A stretch of 64,000 nucleotides of DNA from Citricoccus muralis. Lineage in GTDB: Bacteria; Actinomycetota; Actinomycetes; Actinomycetales; Micrococcaceae. Where the stretch lies: the NCBI RefSeq assembly GCF_029637705.1, contig NZ_CP121252.1, positions 186,001-250,000 of the forward strand, given 5' to 3'. The first letter of the stretch is position 1. Every line of letters begins with the position of its first letter. The notes below the pieces were generated by a model, which ran no database searches, had not been told where the DNA came from, and saw nothing but the letters and a program-made list of their open reading frames with translations. Made by a program: the position numbers and the translations under genes. Shown here piece by piece: positions 8,039 to 18,400 of this stretch.

Positions 8039-10689
8039 GCGCGGTGGACACCGCTGATCTACGTAGCGGCACCCTGGCGTACCGGCTGAGTTCCATTGCT
8101 CAGCGCCGACACGAGCTTGAACAGCTGCGCCACGACAACCGTGACCTCGCGGCCCACGTGGCATCGCCCTACTTCAGCCGCATCGTTGCGAGAGGTCAGG
8201 GCTCTCCTTGGCCGGCCGCGGACGAGCGAGAGTACCTGCTCCGCCAGCAGGGCGCGGAGGCAGAGCTTCGCCAGAAAGTACGCGCCTGGCTGACCGAGGC
8301 GGCACAGTTGCCCCAGGTCGCATCACCGCACTGGGATCGCAAAAGCGCCACGCGAGTGGGGATCATCGCTGATCAGCCGCTGGTTTCTGCTCTGGAAGAT
8401 TCCGTCACCTTGGTGCCCATCACTCCGGAGAACTGGGAACTGGAACTCGGCGAAATCGATGTCCTGCTGGTCACCTCAGCATGGATGGGCGTCGACGGAG
8501 CCTGGTCCGGACTGGCCGCTCTGACCTCGCCGCTACGTGATCTGGTGGTTAAGTCCATCATGCGAGGAGCCCGTGAACGAGGCGTTCCGATCGCGTTCTG
8601 GTCCACAGAGGACCCTCTCGGCTTCACCCAGTTCCGCCGCTTTGCCGTCCATGCCGACCACGTCTTCACCACCGCGGCCGAGTCGGTGCCTGCTTACGAG
8701 AAGATCCTGCGTAGCGGCACCACGGTGCAGGTGCTGTCGCTCGGTATCAACCCACACCACCATCACCCACTCGGATGCGCGCGTCACCAGAATCACGACT
8801 TCTTATTGGTTGGCCCCTGGGACCGCGAAGAGTACCCGGAGCGCCGCTTCGCGGGGGAGCGGATCCTCGACGGGCTGGTTAATGCGGGCGCCGATCTGAC
8901 GATTCTTGACGTCCTGCTGCCCGACATGGTCGCCGGACTGGAAGCTCGCTACCCCGACCGCTACCTGCCTCATTTGCATAGCCCGCTCACCGCTGAAGAC
9001 ACCGCAGCGCTGCAGCGCCTGCTGCCGCTGGGAGTCGCGCTCAGCGCCGATGCAGAGAGCCAGACGTCGTTCGACCGGCGCGCACTCGAGTTGCAGGCGG
9101 CCGGCACCATGATCGTGGCGAACTACAACGCCGGCCTGAACACTCAGCTCCCGCACCTGCAGATGCCCGACGGTCCGGTGGATGTGGCGCAGATCGTGGA
9201 GAGCCTGTCCCCGGAGACCATCCGGGAAGCCCAGGTGGCCGGAATTCGGGCAGCCTTCAGCGCGAACACTGCCGCCGACCGCATGGGAGATTTCCTCGAG
9301 GCCATCGGCCTCGTTCCGCACCTGCCGGTACATCGGGTACTCGTCAGCGCGATCAGCGCCGACGATTTCGCCGCCTTCGTGGCGCAGCAGACCTACGCAG
9401 GGACGATCGAGCATGTTCCGCACGGCGAGGAAGATCAGGTGCGAGGTTCTCAAGACGGCGACGTCTTTGTGCGGTTGCCAGCGGACAGCGCTTCCGGGCC
9501 GAACCTTATCACCGATATTGTCTGCGCCTATCGCTACTCGGACGCGGACGCGGTGGTCGTCCGAAACCTGGACTTTGAGGGACCGTTGTATGAGTACCTG
9601 GATGAGCATCCGGTAGAAGCGGATGTGCCGCACGCAGTGTGGGTGCGCTCTGGGCAGACGCTGGCCGAGGCTCAATCGAGTGCAGAGCGCACCCTGAGCA
9701 TCGCCTCGGACACAGTGCTTGCTTACCGGCCCGTAGCCATACCTCAGAGTGAGCCCGAGCTGTCCATCCTGGTGCCGATTTACAACAACGGCCCGCACCT
9801 GCGCAATAAGTGCTTTGAATCATTGCGCCGTTCCAGTGTGTTCCCGAATGCCGAGGTCTTGCTCGTCGACGATGGGTCTACCGATCCCGAGACCATTGCG
9901 ATCGTGGACCAGCTCGAAGCACAGTACTCCAACGTGCGTGCTTATCGCTTTCCGCCCGGTGGTTCCGGCAGCGCCTCCCGGCCCCGCAATAAGGGCCTCG
10001 AGCTCGTGCGGACCCCCTACGTGACCAACCTCGACCCGGATGATGAGCAGAGCAACGACGGTTACGTGCGGCTGCTCGAGCTGGTGAAGCAGGGCGACTA
10101 CGACTTCTCGGTAGGTAACGCAGTGGTCCAGCACAAGCGGCGAGTGGTGATCGATCACGCGAAAATGCTCACGCCCCTTGTGGAGGAGGACGGCACCGTC
10201 GTCGACGGTGCGCTCTCGCGGCTCAACTACGCCCCGGTGCGGATTCAGACAATCGTGGCACGCACCGAATGGTTGCGCGGCCTAGGCATTACCCAGGTCG
10301 AAGGCTGTCAAGGTCAGGACACCTTCTTCTTCCAGCAGCTCTTCCACGCAGCGCGGAAGATCGCGATCACCCACGAAATCGTGCACACTTACTTCGCCGC
10401 CGTTCAGAACTCCGTGGTCAACACGGTGGGCGTCGGCTTCTACCGCAAGTACGTGGAGCTGGAGCGATCGCGGGCGGCTTGGTTCGCCGAGGTTGGGCTA
10501 CTGGACCACTACAAAGAGACCCGCCTGGAGCCGTTCTTCCGGAACTGGTTCCTGGGCAAGCTGCCGCAGGTTGTCGAGAAAGATCTTGCGGAATGCCAGC
10601 GGATCATCCGTCAGCTCGGCTCCTTCTACCGTGCCCCCGACGAGTGGAACGACCCCCGGCTCAGGGAGTTCTTCACCGCGGAATTGTAG
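8035..10689 (+). CDS. large dual-domain glycosyltransferase (GT-B-like plus GT2), 884 residues
   Basis: Residues about 100-435 form a CgeB/GT-B-like half (VGIIADQPL, LLVTSAWMGVDGAW, PIAFWSTEDPLGFTQF, VFTTAAESVPAYEKIL, RRALELQAAGTMIV). From about residue 573 a GT2 domain follows: LSILVPIYNNGPHLRNKC, LLVDDGSTDPET, GGSGSASRPRNKGLEL, then the metal motif NLDPDDE. Its acceptor side includes GQDTFFFQQLF and HTYFAAVQNSVVN. The N-terminus is helical and charged. It is translationally coupled to the coiled-coil gene before it. The GT2 half is very similar to that of the 15402 gene, so the two are duplicates that may have diverged in specificity. Confidence 0.88.
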   Translation: MSAVDTADLRSGTLAYRLSSIAQRRHELEQLRHDNRDLAAHVASPYFSRIVARGQGSPWPAADEREYLLRQQGAEAELRQKVRAWLTEAAQLPQVASPHWDRKSATRVGIIADQPLVSALEDSVTLVPITPENWELELGEIDVLLVTSAWMGVDGAWSGLAALTSPLRDLVVKSIMRGARERGVPIAFWSTEDPLGFTQFRRFAVHADHVFTTAAESVPAYEKILRSGTTVQVLSLGINPHHHHPLGCARHQNHDFLLVGPWDREEYPERRFAGERILDGLVNAGADLTILDVLLPDMVAGLEARYPDRYLPHLHSPLTAEDTAALQRLLPLGVALSADAESQTSFDRRALELQAAGTMIVANYNAGLNTQLPHLQMPDGPVDVAQIVESLSPETIREAQVAGIRAAFSANTAADRMGDFLEAIGLVPHLPVHRVLVSAISADDFAAFVAQQTYAGTIEHVPHGEEDQVRGSQDGDVFVRLPADSASGPNLITDIVCAYRYSDADAVVVRNLDFEGPLYEYLDEHPVEADVPHAVWVRSGQTLAEAQSSAERTLSIASDTVLAYRPVAIPQSEPELSILVPIYNNGPHLRNKCFESLRRSSVFPNAEVLLVDDGSTDPETIAIVDQLEAQYSNVRAYRFPPGGSGSASRPRNKGLELVRTPYVTNLDPDDEQSNDGYVRLLELVKQGDYDFSVGNAVVQHKRRVVIDHAKMLTPLVEEDGTVVDGALSRLNYAPVRIQTIVARTEWLRGLGITQVEGCQGQDTFFFQQLFHAARKIAITHEIVHTYFAAVQNSVVNTVGVGFYRKYVELERSRAAWFAEVGLLDHYKETRLEPFFRNWFLGKLPQVVEKDLAECQRIIRQLGSFYRAPDEWNDPRLREFFTAEL

Positions 10690-10777
10690 ATGTTCGCCGA
10701 AAGTTCATGATGATCACACAGCCCGTTTCTAATGCCGCCGCTCGACCGACCGGGACCGATTAGAGGATTACACAGAT

Positions 10778-13700
10778 ATGAAATTCAAGGTCGTCAACTT
10801 TCAAGCCCATCGCATCAGCGGCTGGTTCTATGATCCCAAGCCCAGTGACACGAAATCCGTTCTCGATCTCGTTGTCGACGGTGAATTCATCGAGCATCTT
10901 CGGTGTAAGATCTTCCGCGGAGAGCTCTCGGCTGCAGATTTTCATACCCGCAACATCGGCTTCCTGGGGAGCCTACCGCCGCAGTTCTGGGACGGCACCG
11001 AGCACGAAGTTCAGCTAATTCATCGCGCTTCGGGGACCGTTCTGAAGCAGGACCGAATTCAGGTCCCGGATCGACGGGCCCCCTCGTCGACGGTGCGTGG
11101 TGAATTCTTGGTGACTCCAGCCGGTCAAGTAGCAGGATGGGCAGTGTGCGGTGAATCCTCGTCCGAGACTGCTCGGGTTAGGGTTTCCGTTGATGGTACG
11201 ACCGTGGAGGAGTCCCCAGCGAACCTGAAGAAACTGCCGTGGAAGCACGGCCGGATCGATCTGAAAGCTCCGTTCAATCATCAATACGGTGCCCAGATTC
11301 CCAGCGAATACTTTGATGACGCGTTGCACCGTATTGAGGTTTTCGTTCAGAGCCCTGACGGGTCCGAGGTGCGGCTACTGCAAGACGACGTGATACTGGC
11401 CGGAGAACACGCGGGGGTAGCTCGTCACGAAGTCGAGCGCATCAAGGAAGGACGTCCAGATACTTTCTTCAACTGGGTTGAAGATCTTTCGGTGCGTCGT
11501 GGTACCAGGTTGAAAGAGCTTTCATTTACCGAGTCATACGCGAGTGTCACGGTGACGGGCCCCGTCGGTCACCAGCGGGTGGACCTTCGCCTCGGTGACG
11601 CTATCGCCGTATTGCACGCTGTGAATGATGGCGACTCGGATGGCGAAACCACCGGCGAGCATCGATTCGCGGGCGAGCTACCGACGAAAGCTCACGTTCC
11701 AGAGCAACTGCGTCTGTACTCTTCTGGGGCTGAACTGTCCGAGACGTTTGATCTTCGACTTGGCGGTGAGACCGGTCGGCGCCCGCAGGATCTCCCGGAC
11801 GAAATTGAGCAGAGTCTCCACGGTGAGTTTTATCGATCGGATGCTGAATTCGACGGAGTGGCGTTTCATGGATGGGCCTTCCATACAGGTGCGCTCCAGT
11901 ATCCAGCGCGCGTTGTTCTAGAGTCCATCGTTGATGGAGTACCTCGTGAACTGATCGGAACAGACGCCAGGGCACGTCATCCCGAATCGATTGCGAAGTT
12001 TGGAGTGAAGCGCTCCGGATATTCGATGGTGCTTCCACCGGAGGCGCTCGTTACCGGCGAGAAACATCTCCGTCTGACTGTTGCACATGGGTCTATCGAA
12101 GAAATTCTCTGGGAGGACGACAGTTTCGATCCTTCGGACGAGATGCTTCTCGAGATGGCGCGCAAGTCCCTCGATCCAGACGCTGTCATCGAGATGTGGA
12201 AAAATGCTCGCCGCGCCGGGCGTGAGACTTTCTACCGCGAGTTCATGCGGACGCACCACAAGGCGAAGTCTGAGATCTCGTTGAAAAGGCTCGAACGGGC
12301 TGTGGCATCCCTATATGAGCTGCCGGGTGCCACTCTCAACCCGGCATCAGGCGCCATCTGGTACTGGGTCGAAGAAGTGCGCACGAACACTGGTCGTATC
12401 CACTGGTTCACCCAGAACGCGATCCGCAACCGCAATGGCGGAGCCCGCGACATCCTCGCCTACGCGGCCACTAAGGGCCGGTACGACTTCGATCAGCTCC
12501 ATGGAGTGCTTGAGTCCTACCGCATCAAACTATTCCGTGACCAAGCGCGTGACAACCTGCAGGCCGACAATTGGAAGACGGGCATGCTCTCGCTGGCACG
12601 GTACCTCTTCGCAGCCCCGCGCGACGACATCGACTACCTGGACGCCTTGACCTTGTACTCAATGGTGGAAGACTGGCGCGGGATCGCTGAGGTGACCGGG
12701 CCGAACCGTTCGTTCTACGGGGAGCTGTTGCACTGGCGCGGAGAATTCGACGAGTCCTACCGTTTGCTTACCTCCGGAGACCCAGACCCGGAACATGACT
12801 ACTCGCAGCGGCTGATGGCTCTCAATGCGCTGAACCCGCACGTGGGCGACGCTCGACACGGTCGGGACACCTGGCTGGTGGAGTTCAATCAGTTGATGGA
12901 GCAGGGCGGTGCTGCCGGCATCGAACTCGACGATGATGTCAGTTTCTTCTCCGTGAGCTCGTCGTTGCCCCCGGCGGAGGATGCCGGCAACGGACCGCTC
13001 GTCACCGTGCTGATGCCCATCTACGAGCCCTCCGCAGCCACAGATGTGGCGGTACGGTCGCTATTGGCCCAGACCTGGACCAATATCGAGATCCTCCTGA
13101 TGGATGACTGCTCTCCCTTGATCGACGCGGAGGGGAACCCGGCCCCGTACCGGGATCAGCTTGAAGCTCTTGCGGCCCTCGATGATCGCATCCGCCTGAT
13201 CTTCAACGAGACCAATCGCGGTTCCTACTCCGTGCGCAACGACGGGATTGATCTGTCCCGCGGTGAGTTGATCACCATCGCCGACAAGGACGACTGGCAT
13301 CACCCGCAACAGATTGAGCTGCAGGTGCGGGACTTCATGGATCACCCGGATCGGGTGGCAAACATGACTAACTGGGTGCGTGTGGATGAGCATCTGACCA
13401 TGAAGCTGCGCTCTGCCACGGGCAAGGTCTTCTATCCGTCACTGCCCTCGGTCATGTTCCGTCGCGATCCTGTGGTGAACGACCTTGGCTACTGGGACAC
13501 GGTACGGAAATCGGGCGACTCCGAATACAAGTCACGCATCGAGAACTACTACGGCATCAAGATCGAGCCGATCATCGACGCCCCGTTGGCCTTCGCCCTG
13601 ATGGAAGGCGGTAATCTCACCCGTGACGATTTGGGTGTGGGTTACCTTGCACCGGAACGTCGGGCGTACCTGCGCGCGTACAAGAGCTGGCACCGCAGTA

Positions 13701-14857
13701 TCCGCGAGGAAGAGGCCTCACCGTACCTGGCCAAGTCGCCGCAGGACCGTCCCTTTGTGGCGCCGGAGGCCTATTTGCCGAGCCGGTCCAAAGAACCGGG
13801 GAAGTACGACGTGGTGTTCGCCTCGGAGTTCGGATTCCTCGCAGGCAACTCCACTTCGCTGTTCAATGAGATCAACGTGTGCTTGAGTGCCGGGCTGAGG
13901 GTTGGGGTGATCCCGTTGCAGAACGGGCTGATTCCCTCGGCAGCGAAGCGTCAGTTCAACCGCAAGATCGACGACCTGGTGTTTAATGGACAGATCGATC
14001 GGCTCTCCCTGGACGCGGTGAATGAGACCGATCTCTTGGTGATCCGCTGGCCCACAGCTGTCCAGTCCGTACCGGATGGCCGGTCCGGGCTGATCCCGGG
14101 GCGTATCGTGATCGTAGCGAACCACCCGCCTTATGAGCCCAGTGGCGAGCGGCGCAGCTATGACATGGGCACCGTGACTCGCAACGTCGAAGGGCTCTTC
14201 GGAGTACGCCCGGTATGGGCGCCCCAGAGCGAGCAGATCAGCGCCATGGTCGAGCCGCTGATGCCGTCCTCTGACCTGTCGGGCTTGACCTGGAAGGGCA
14301 TCATTTCGCTGAAGGACGGCATTGATCGGAACCGATTCCACCCCGGTCAGCCGGTCATCGGTCGCCACGCCCGTGACGATGAGGGTAAGTGGCCGTCCCG
14401 GCGAGAGATATTCCAGAAGGTCTACCCCATCGACGGGTCGGCGCAGGTCTGCATCCTGGGTGGCACGAAGGTGCCCACGCAGAAGGGCTTCATGCCACGG
14501 CGCCCGAAGAACTGGGAGATCTACGTCTTCAACGAGATTGACGTGAACGAGTATCTCGATGAGAAGATCGATTTCTTCGTCTACTTCCACAGCGACGGCT
14601 GGCTGGAAGCGTTCGGTATGGCCATCTTGGAAGCCATGAGCCATGGCGTGGTCTGCGTGCTCCCTGAGCACTTCCGCCCCGTGTTCAAGGACGGCGCGGT
14701 GTACGCTGAACCAGATCAGGTGCAGGACGTCATCGCTGAATTCTGGGACGAGGGCCGCTACGCGGAGCAGCAGCGGCGCGGTCGAGCATTCATCGAGGAC
14801 GAATGCACTTCCGAAGCCTACCTGCGACGCCTTGCACGATTGGGCGTTACAAGCTAG
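10778..14857 (+). CDS. very large multidomain glycosyltransferase, 1359 residues
   Basis: Residues 1-440 are repeated beta-rich modules with the recurring pattern I-S-G-W-F-Y, V-A-G-W-A-V and F-H-G-W-A-F (near 14, 123 and 365), possibly carbohydrate-binding. A helical linker follows. A GT2 domain starts near 740 (PLVTVLMPIYEPS, LLMDDCSP, NETNRGSYSVRNDGI, ADKDDWHHPQQ). A second GT-B-like domain starts near 1007 (YDVVFASEFGFLAGNSTS, YFHSDGWLEAFGMAILEAMSHGVV). It therefore has two potential catalytic sites. AGAGGATT precedes the ATG. The first 500 codons are visibly less GC-rich than the rest, suggesting a swapped N-terminal module. Confidence 0.85.
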   Translation: MKFKVVNFQAHRISGWFYDPKPSDTKSVLDLVVDGEFIEHLRCKIFRGELSAADFHTRNIGFLGSLPPQFWDGTEHEVQLIHRASGTVLKQDRIQVPDRRAPSSTVRGEFLVTPAGQVAGWAVCGESSSETARVRVSVDGTTVEESPANLKKLPWKHGRIDLKAPFNHQYGAQIPSEYFDDALHRIEVFVQSPDGSEVRLLQDDVILAGEHAGVARHEVERIKEGRPDTFFNWVEDLSVRRGTRLKELSFTESYASVTVTGPVGHQRVDLRLGDAIAVLHAVNDGDSDGETTGEHRFAGELPTKAHVPEQLRLYSSGAELSETFDLRLGGETGRRPQDLPDEIEQSLHGEFYRSDAEFDGVAFHGWAFHTGALQYPARVVLESIVDGVPRELIGTDARARHPESIAKFGVKRSGYSMVLPPEALVTGEKHLRLTVAHGSIEEILWEDDSFDPSDEMLLEMARKSLDPDAVIEMWKNARRAGRETFYREFMRTHHKAKSEISLKRLERAVASLYELPGATLNPASGAIWYWVEEVRTNTGRIHWFTQNAIRNRNGGARDILAYAATKGRYDFDQLHGVLESYRIKLFRDQARDNLQADNWKTGMLSLARYLFAAPRDDIDYLDALTLYSMVEDWRGIAEVTGPNRSFYGELLHWRGEFDESYRLLTSGDPDPEHDYSQRLMALNALNPHVGDARHGRDTWLVEFNQLMEQGGAAGIELDDDVSFFSVSSSLPPAEDAGNGPLVTVLMPIYEPSAATDVAVRSLLAQTWTNIEILLMDDCSPLIDAEGNPAPYRDQLEALAALDDRIRLIFNETNRGSYSVRNDGIDLSRGELITIADKDDWHHPQQIELQVRDFMDHPDRVANMTNWVRVDEHLTMKLRSATGKVFYPSLPSVMFRRDPVVNDLGYWDTVRKSGDSEYKSRIENYYGIKIEPIIDAPLAFALMEGGNLTRDDLGVGYLAPERRAYLRAYKSWHRSIREEEASPYLAKSPQDRPFVAPEAYLPSRSKEPGKYDVVFASEFGFLAGNSTSLFNEINVCLSAGLRVGVIPLQNGLIPSAAKRQFNRKIDDLVFNGQIDRLSLDAVNETDLLVIRWPTAVQSVPDGRSGLIPGRIVIVANHPPYEPSGERRSYDMGTVTRNVEGLFGVRPVWAPQSEQISAMVEPLMPSSDLSGLTWKGIISLKDGIDRNRFHPGQPVIGRHARDDEGKWPSRREIFQKVYPIDGSAQVCILGGTKVPTQKGFMPRRPKNWEIYVFNEIDVNEYLDEKIDFFVYFHSDGWLEAFGMAILEAMSHGVVCVLPEHFRPVFKDGAVYAEPDQVQDVIAEFWDEGRYAEQQRRGRAFIEDECTSEAYLRRLARLGVTS

Positions 14858-14907
14858 CTCTACCAATTTCAGTGTCGAGATTTCAGTACTTTTGAAGGAA
14901 AGCGTTA

Positions 14908-15402
14908 ATGAGCAATATACGACATGGCGATGGGGAAGATTCTGTTGCGTCAGGCAACGAGACAGAACCGCAGACAGCCCAAGACAGGTCGGCTCTTCAT
15001 GAGTCACTTATCGAGGAAGAGCGAGCGCTACTAGTCGAGCTTCAGATGGCGTATAAGCAGATTGCGTCAATGGAGTCATTTGACGAGGGCCTCAACCGAA
15101 TCTCAGACGAGTTGCGAACTGCTCGAGAGCAGTCGACGACTACCACGAATGCGTTCGAGGCTCGGCTGCGCAAACAGCAGGAGGTGCTAAACCGCATAGC
15201 GGAACCCGTCTCGGAAAAATCTCTTCCTCAGAACTATGCAAAGAGATTTGAGCGACTTTCGAAGAGAACGCAGCGCCTCGAACGCCAGTTACACGGACTA
15301 TCCGATGCTTTAAGTGCGATAACAGTTCAACTAGATCGCATCGAAAGTCAACTTGGCCGTACAGATAACACGGTCATCACTAATTCCGAGAACGAATCCT
15401 GA
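14908..15402 (+). CDS. small coiled-coil protein coupled to the glycosyltransferase-hydrolase fusion
   Basis: The 164-residue protein starts after GAAGGA. It has an acidic disordered N-terminus and two predicted coiled-coil stretches, EERALLVELQMAYKQI near 35 and KRFERLSKRTQRLERQLHGL near 108, then an Asn-rich tail. The stop TGA shares its A with the ATG of the next gene. This mirrors the arrangement at 7601-8038. Codon use is AT-richer than flanking housekeeping genes. No enzymatic motif is present. Confidence 0.65.
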   Translation: MSNIRHGDGEDSVASGNETEPQTAQDRSALHESLIEEERALLVELQMAYKQIASMESFDEGLNRISDELRTAREQSTTTTNAFEARLRKQQEVLNRIAEPVSEKSLPQNYAKRFERLSKRTQRLERQLHGLSDALSAITVQLDRIESQLGRTDNTVITNSENES

Positions 15403-18400
15403 TGCATAAGCCGGCTTTCCCAATAAGTACACGACTCGAGTCCATTCAATTAGCGCTGAAGCAAATTGAGGAGTTTCAAGCCGGCCGACGAAGTTTGGGA
15501 GCGTTGCTGCAAGATGACGCGGTACAACTAAGAACTCCCGTAACTTCCTTGACGGCTGCGCACGGATATAGATCGCCTGACGCGCTCACGACACACCTCA
15601 GCAACTTGGCGGACTCTCTTCCGCGACTTCAGCAGGGAATATCGCGTCCGTACCGAGACTATTTGTTTGGCTATGTCGGCCCCGAGAATGTTCGATCCAT
15701 GCTCGAAGGGCTCGTCGCTGTCCGGCGCATGTCGCTCGACGCGTCAGCCAGTTCAGACTTTGAAGGCATGGCAGCCCTCTTGGTTGTGCCAAGCGAACGC
15801 CTGGATTGGATGAAACTCCCAGCGTTTAGGAGCATGTTCGAGGCTGCTCGTGAAAACGGTGTCCCCATCGTTTACTGGGATGGGGCTGATACGAATACGA
15901 GCGACGGGCAAGTACTGGCGCAGTATGCCGACCACATTTTTACTTGGTCGTCTGAACGCATCACGTTCTATGAGAACTCATGCGTTAACGCGACAACAAT
16001 TCAGGTTCTAAAAAATGGTGTGAATCCTCTCCATTATTCGCCGGTCGGAGCCGGTGGTAATCGAGAGGAGTTTGTGATCTACAATCCGGGAGTGCTTCCT
16101 GGTACTGGTGAATCGCGACAGTATCTTGCCTGGGTCCTAGAAGGGCTCATGAAATCCAAAAAAGCACTCTTGATTACTGAGGGGAGCTTTGAGTCTCCGA
16201 TTCGCTCGACGGCCCCCTACATGGTGTCCAAAGAGTTTGCAGTTCACCTAGACAGAATATCCAGGCTTTCTGATTTCTCTATTGTCGAGAATGCAATAAT
16301 GGCATCGCAAGAAGATTTCTCCCCCGACGTCGTCGATCAGATGGCTATGGGCAAACTGGTCCTATCCACCTACAGCCAGGGGGTGAATTCGCATCACCCC
16401 TATGTCCATATTGCTAACTCCAGTGACGACGTCGCGTCGACACTTGATTCACTGAGTTCGCGCGAGCTCCTTGCAGCTCAGAATGCGGGTGTCCGAGAGG
16501 CATTTACAGACCATCATGCATACGACCGTGTTACGACTATTCTGGCGACGTTGGGCCTTGTCGAAAGCGAGAGCGCTAAAGAACGTGTTCTTGGTGTATC
16601 GAAAGAACCAAGCGATGCGCTTCGACAAAACATGTCAGTGCAGACATGCGGAATGGTTCCTGTCATCGATTGGAACGAGCTTTCGGAATATCGTGACGAA
16701 TACGATGTGCTACTTCCACTGAATCCAGCGTGGCATTACTCGCCAACGTATGTACAAGATCATGTTGCGGCGTTCAGTTACCAGGGTTCCAACGTGACCA
16801 TGAAGCTTGATTGCGCCCCAAGCGACGCAGTCGATCGAAGGCATCAATTTACCGATGCTCTGACCGCCCTTGAGATGACAGCATGGTGGAAACCGGACGA
16901 GCGGTATCTGAGTTCGCCTGAGCGGCTCTCTTCGTCGTTCGACAACGCCTACGCGATCGATCAAGAAGGGTTCTCGAGATCTAGGGACCGAATCAACGTC
17001 GACCCCGGGCGCAAGTTGCATCTTGATGATGAGGCGAGACTGAAGGAATCGGCGTCAGCTTTTAGCGTCGCTGGGAAACGTCTCAACCTTGAGCTGAGCG
17101 TGATCGTACCGATATATAACAACGGCGACCATCTGAGGCACAAATGTTTCGCTTCATTGGTCAGATCCAGCATCTTTAACAAAATGCAGATTCTTTTAGT
17201 TAATGATGGATCTAGCGATCCTCAGACTATCGAGACAATCGATCAGCTTGCACGAACTTACGAAAATGTCGAGGCCTTCCACTTTCCCAAAGGAGGGTCT
17301 GGTTCAGCGTCCAGGCCGAGAAATGCCGGCCTGCAACTAGCCTCCACGCCGTATGTGACGTATTTGGATCCCGACAATGAGGCGACTGAAGACGGCTATG
17401 CCAAGTTGCTAGAGGACTTGAAAGCATACGGTGAGGCTCAGTTCGCTGTTGGGAATATCAGTGTGTGGAGACATAGGTATGTTCCGCAGCGCTACCACCA
17501 GCGGCTTTTAGACGCATTCGGCGATGATATGGATCAAAATGGCACAGTCCATCTGCCTCATCACGCTATCGCTCGCGTTGACTTCCGTCCCATTAGTATC
17601 CAAGCAGCAGTAATCAGAACAGCATGGTTGAAGTCTCTTGGGCTCGAACAACCATTGGGCGCCGTTGGGCAAGACACTTTCTTTTTCCAGCAGATGTTGC
17701 ATTACGCAGATCGGATCAGGATTCACGATACCTCTGTTCATACTTACTATGGTGTTGTCGCGAACTCAACGGTCAATGACATTTCACCGAGGTTCTTTGA
17801 GAAGTATGTCCCTCTCGAGCGGGCGCGATCAGAATGGGTTAAGTCCGTAGGTCTGCTGGAGGAGTACCAGAATACGCGACTTGAGAGATTTCTCAGAACC
17901 TGGCATTTGGTGAAGCTCGAGCGAGTTTCCGATGAAGAGTGGCTCGAAGCAGCGGAAACCATCGCAGAATTTACTTCCTACTACGAGAAATCAACATGGA
18001 ACTCCCGCGGAGTGAGAAATTTCTTTGCACGGCTTGAGAAGGAGAGGACCCGGGTCGGTTCGCCCTTGAACGCACCGGCAGATGAACCAGTACAATCTCC
18101 GGTGCGTGCCGAAGACATCGAACGCAGTGGAGCCAACCTGCCGCTCCTTATATATTCCTCTTTGCGCCGCCTTAACTTTCATGCATCTTTCGGTGCGATG
18201 AAGTATCGAACAGACCTGTCCGAGGGGTCGACTCTAGATTCTCTCCTCATAAACAAAGACTCTGAGACGCTTGTGGTTGCATTTCACGGGGCGCTGACTT
18301 CTGGCAAGAAGGAACTTCCTCATTTTGAATGGCTGAGAACGCTTCAGAATACCGAGTATAGTAGTCTTTTTGTATCGGACCCGACTTTATATATGAGCAA

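Noticed and set aside
13718-15007. 429-codon open frame on the minus strand
   Set aside because: Antisense to the 1359-residue glycosyltransferase and overlapping the next gene start.
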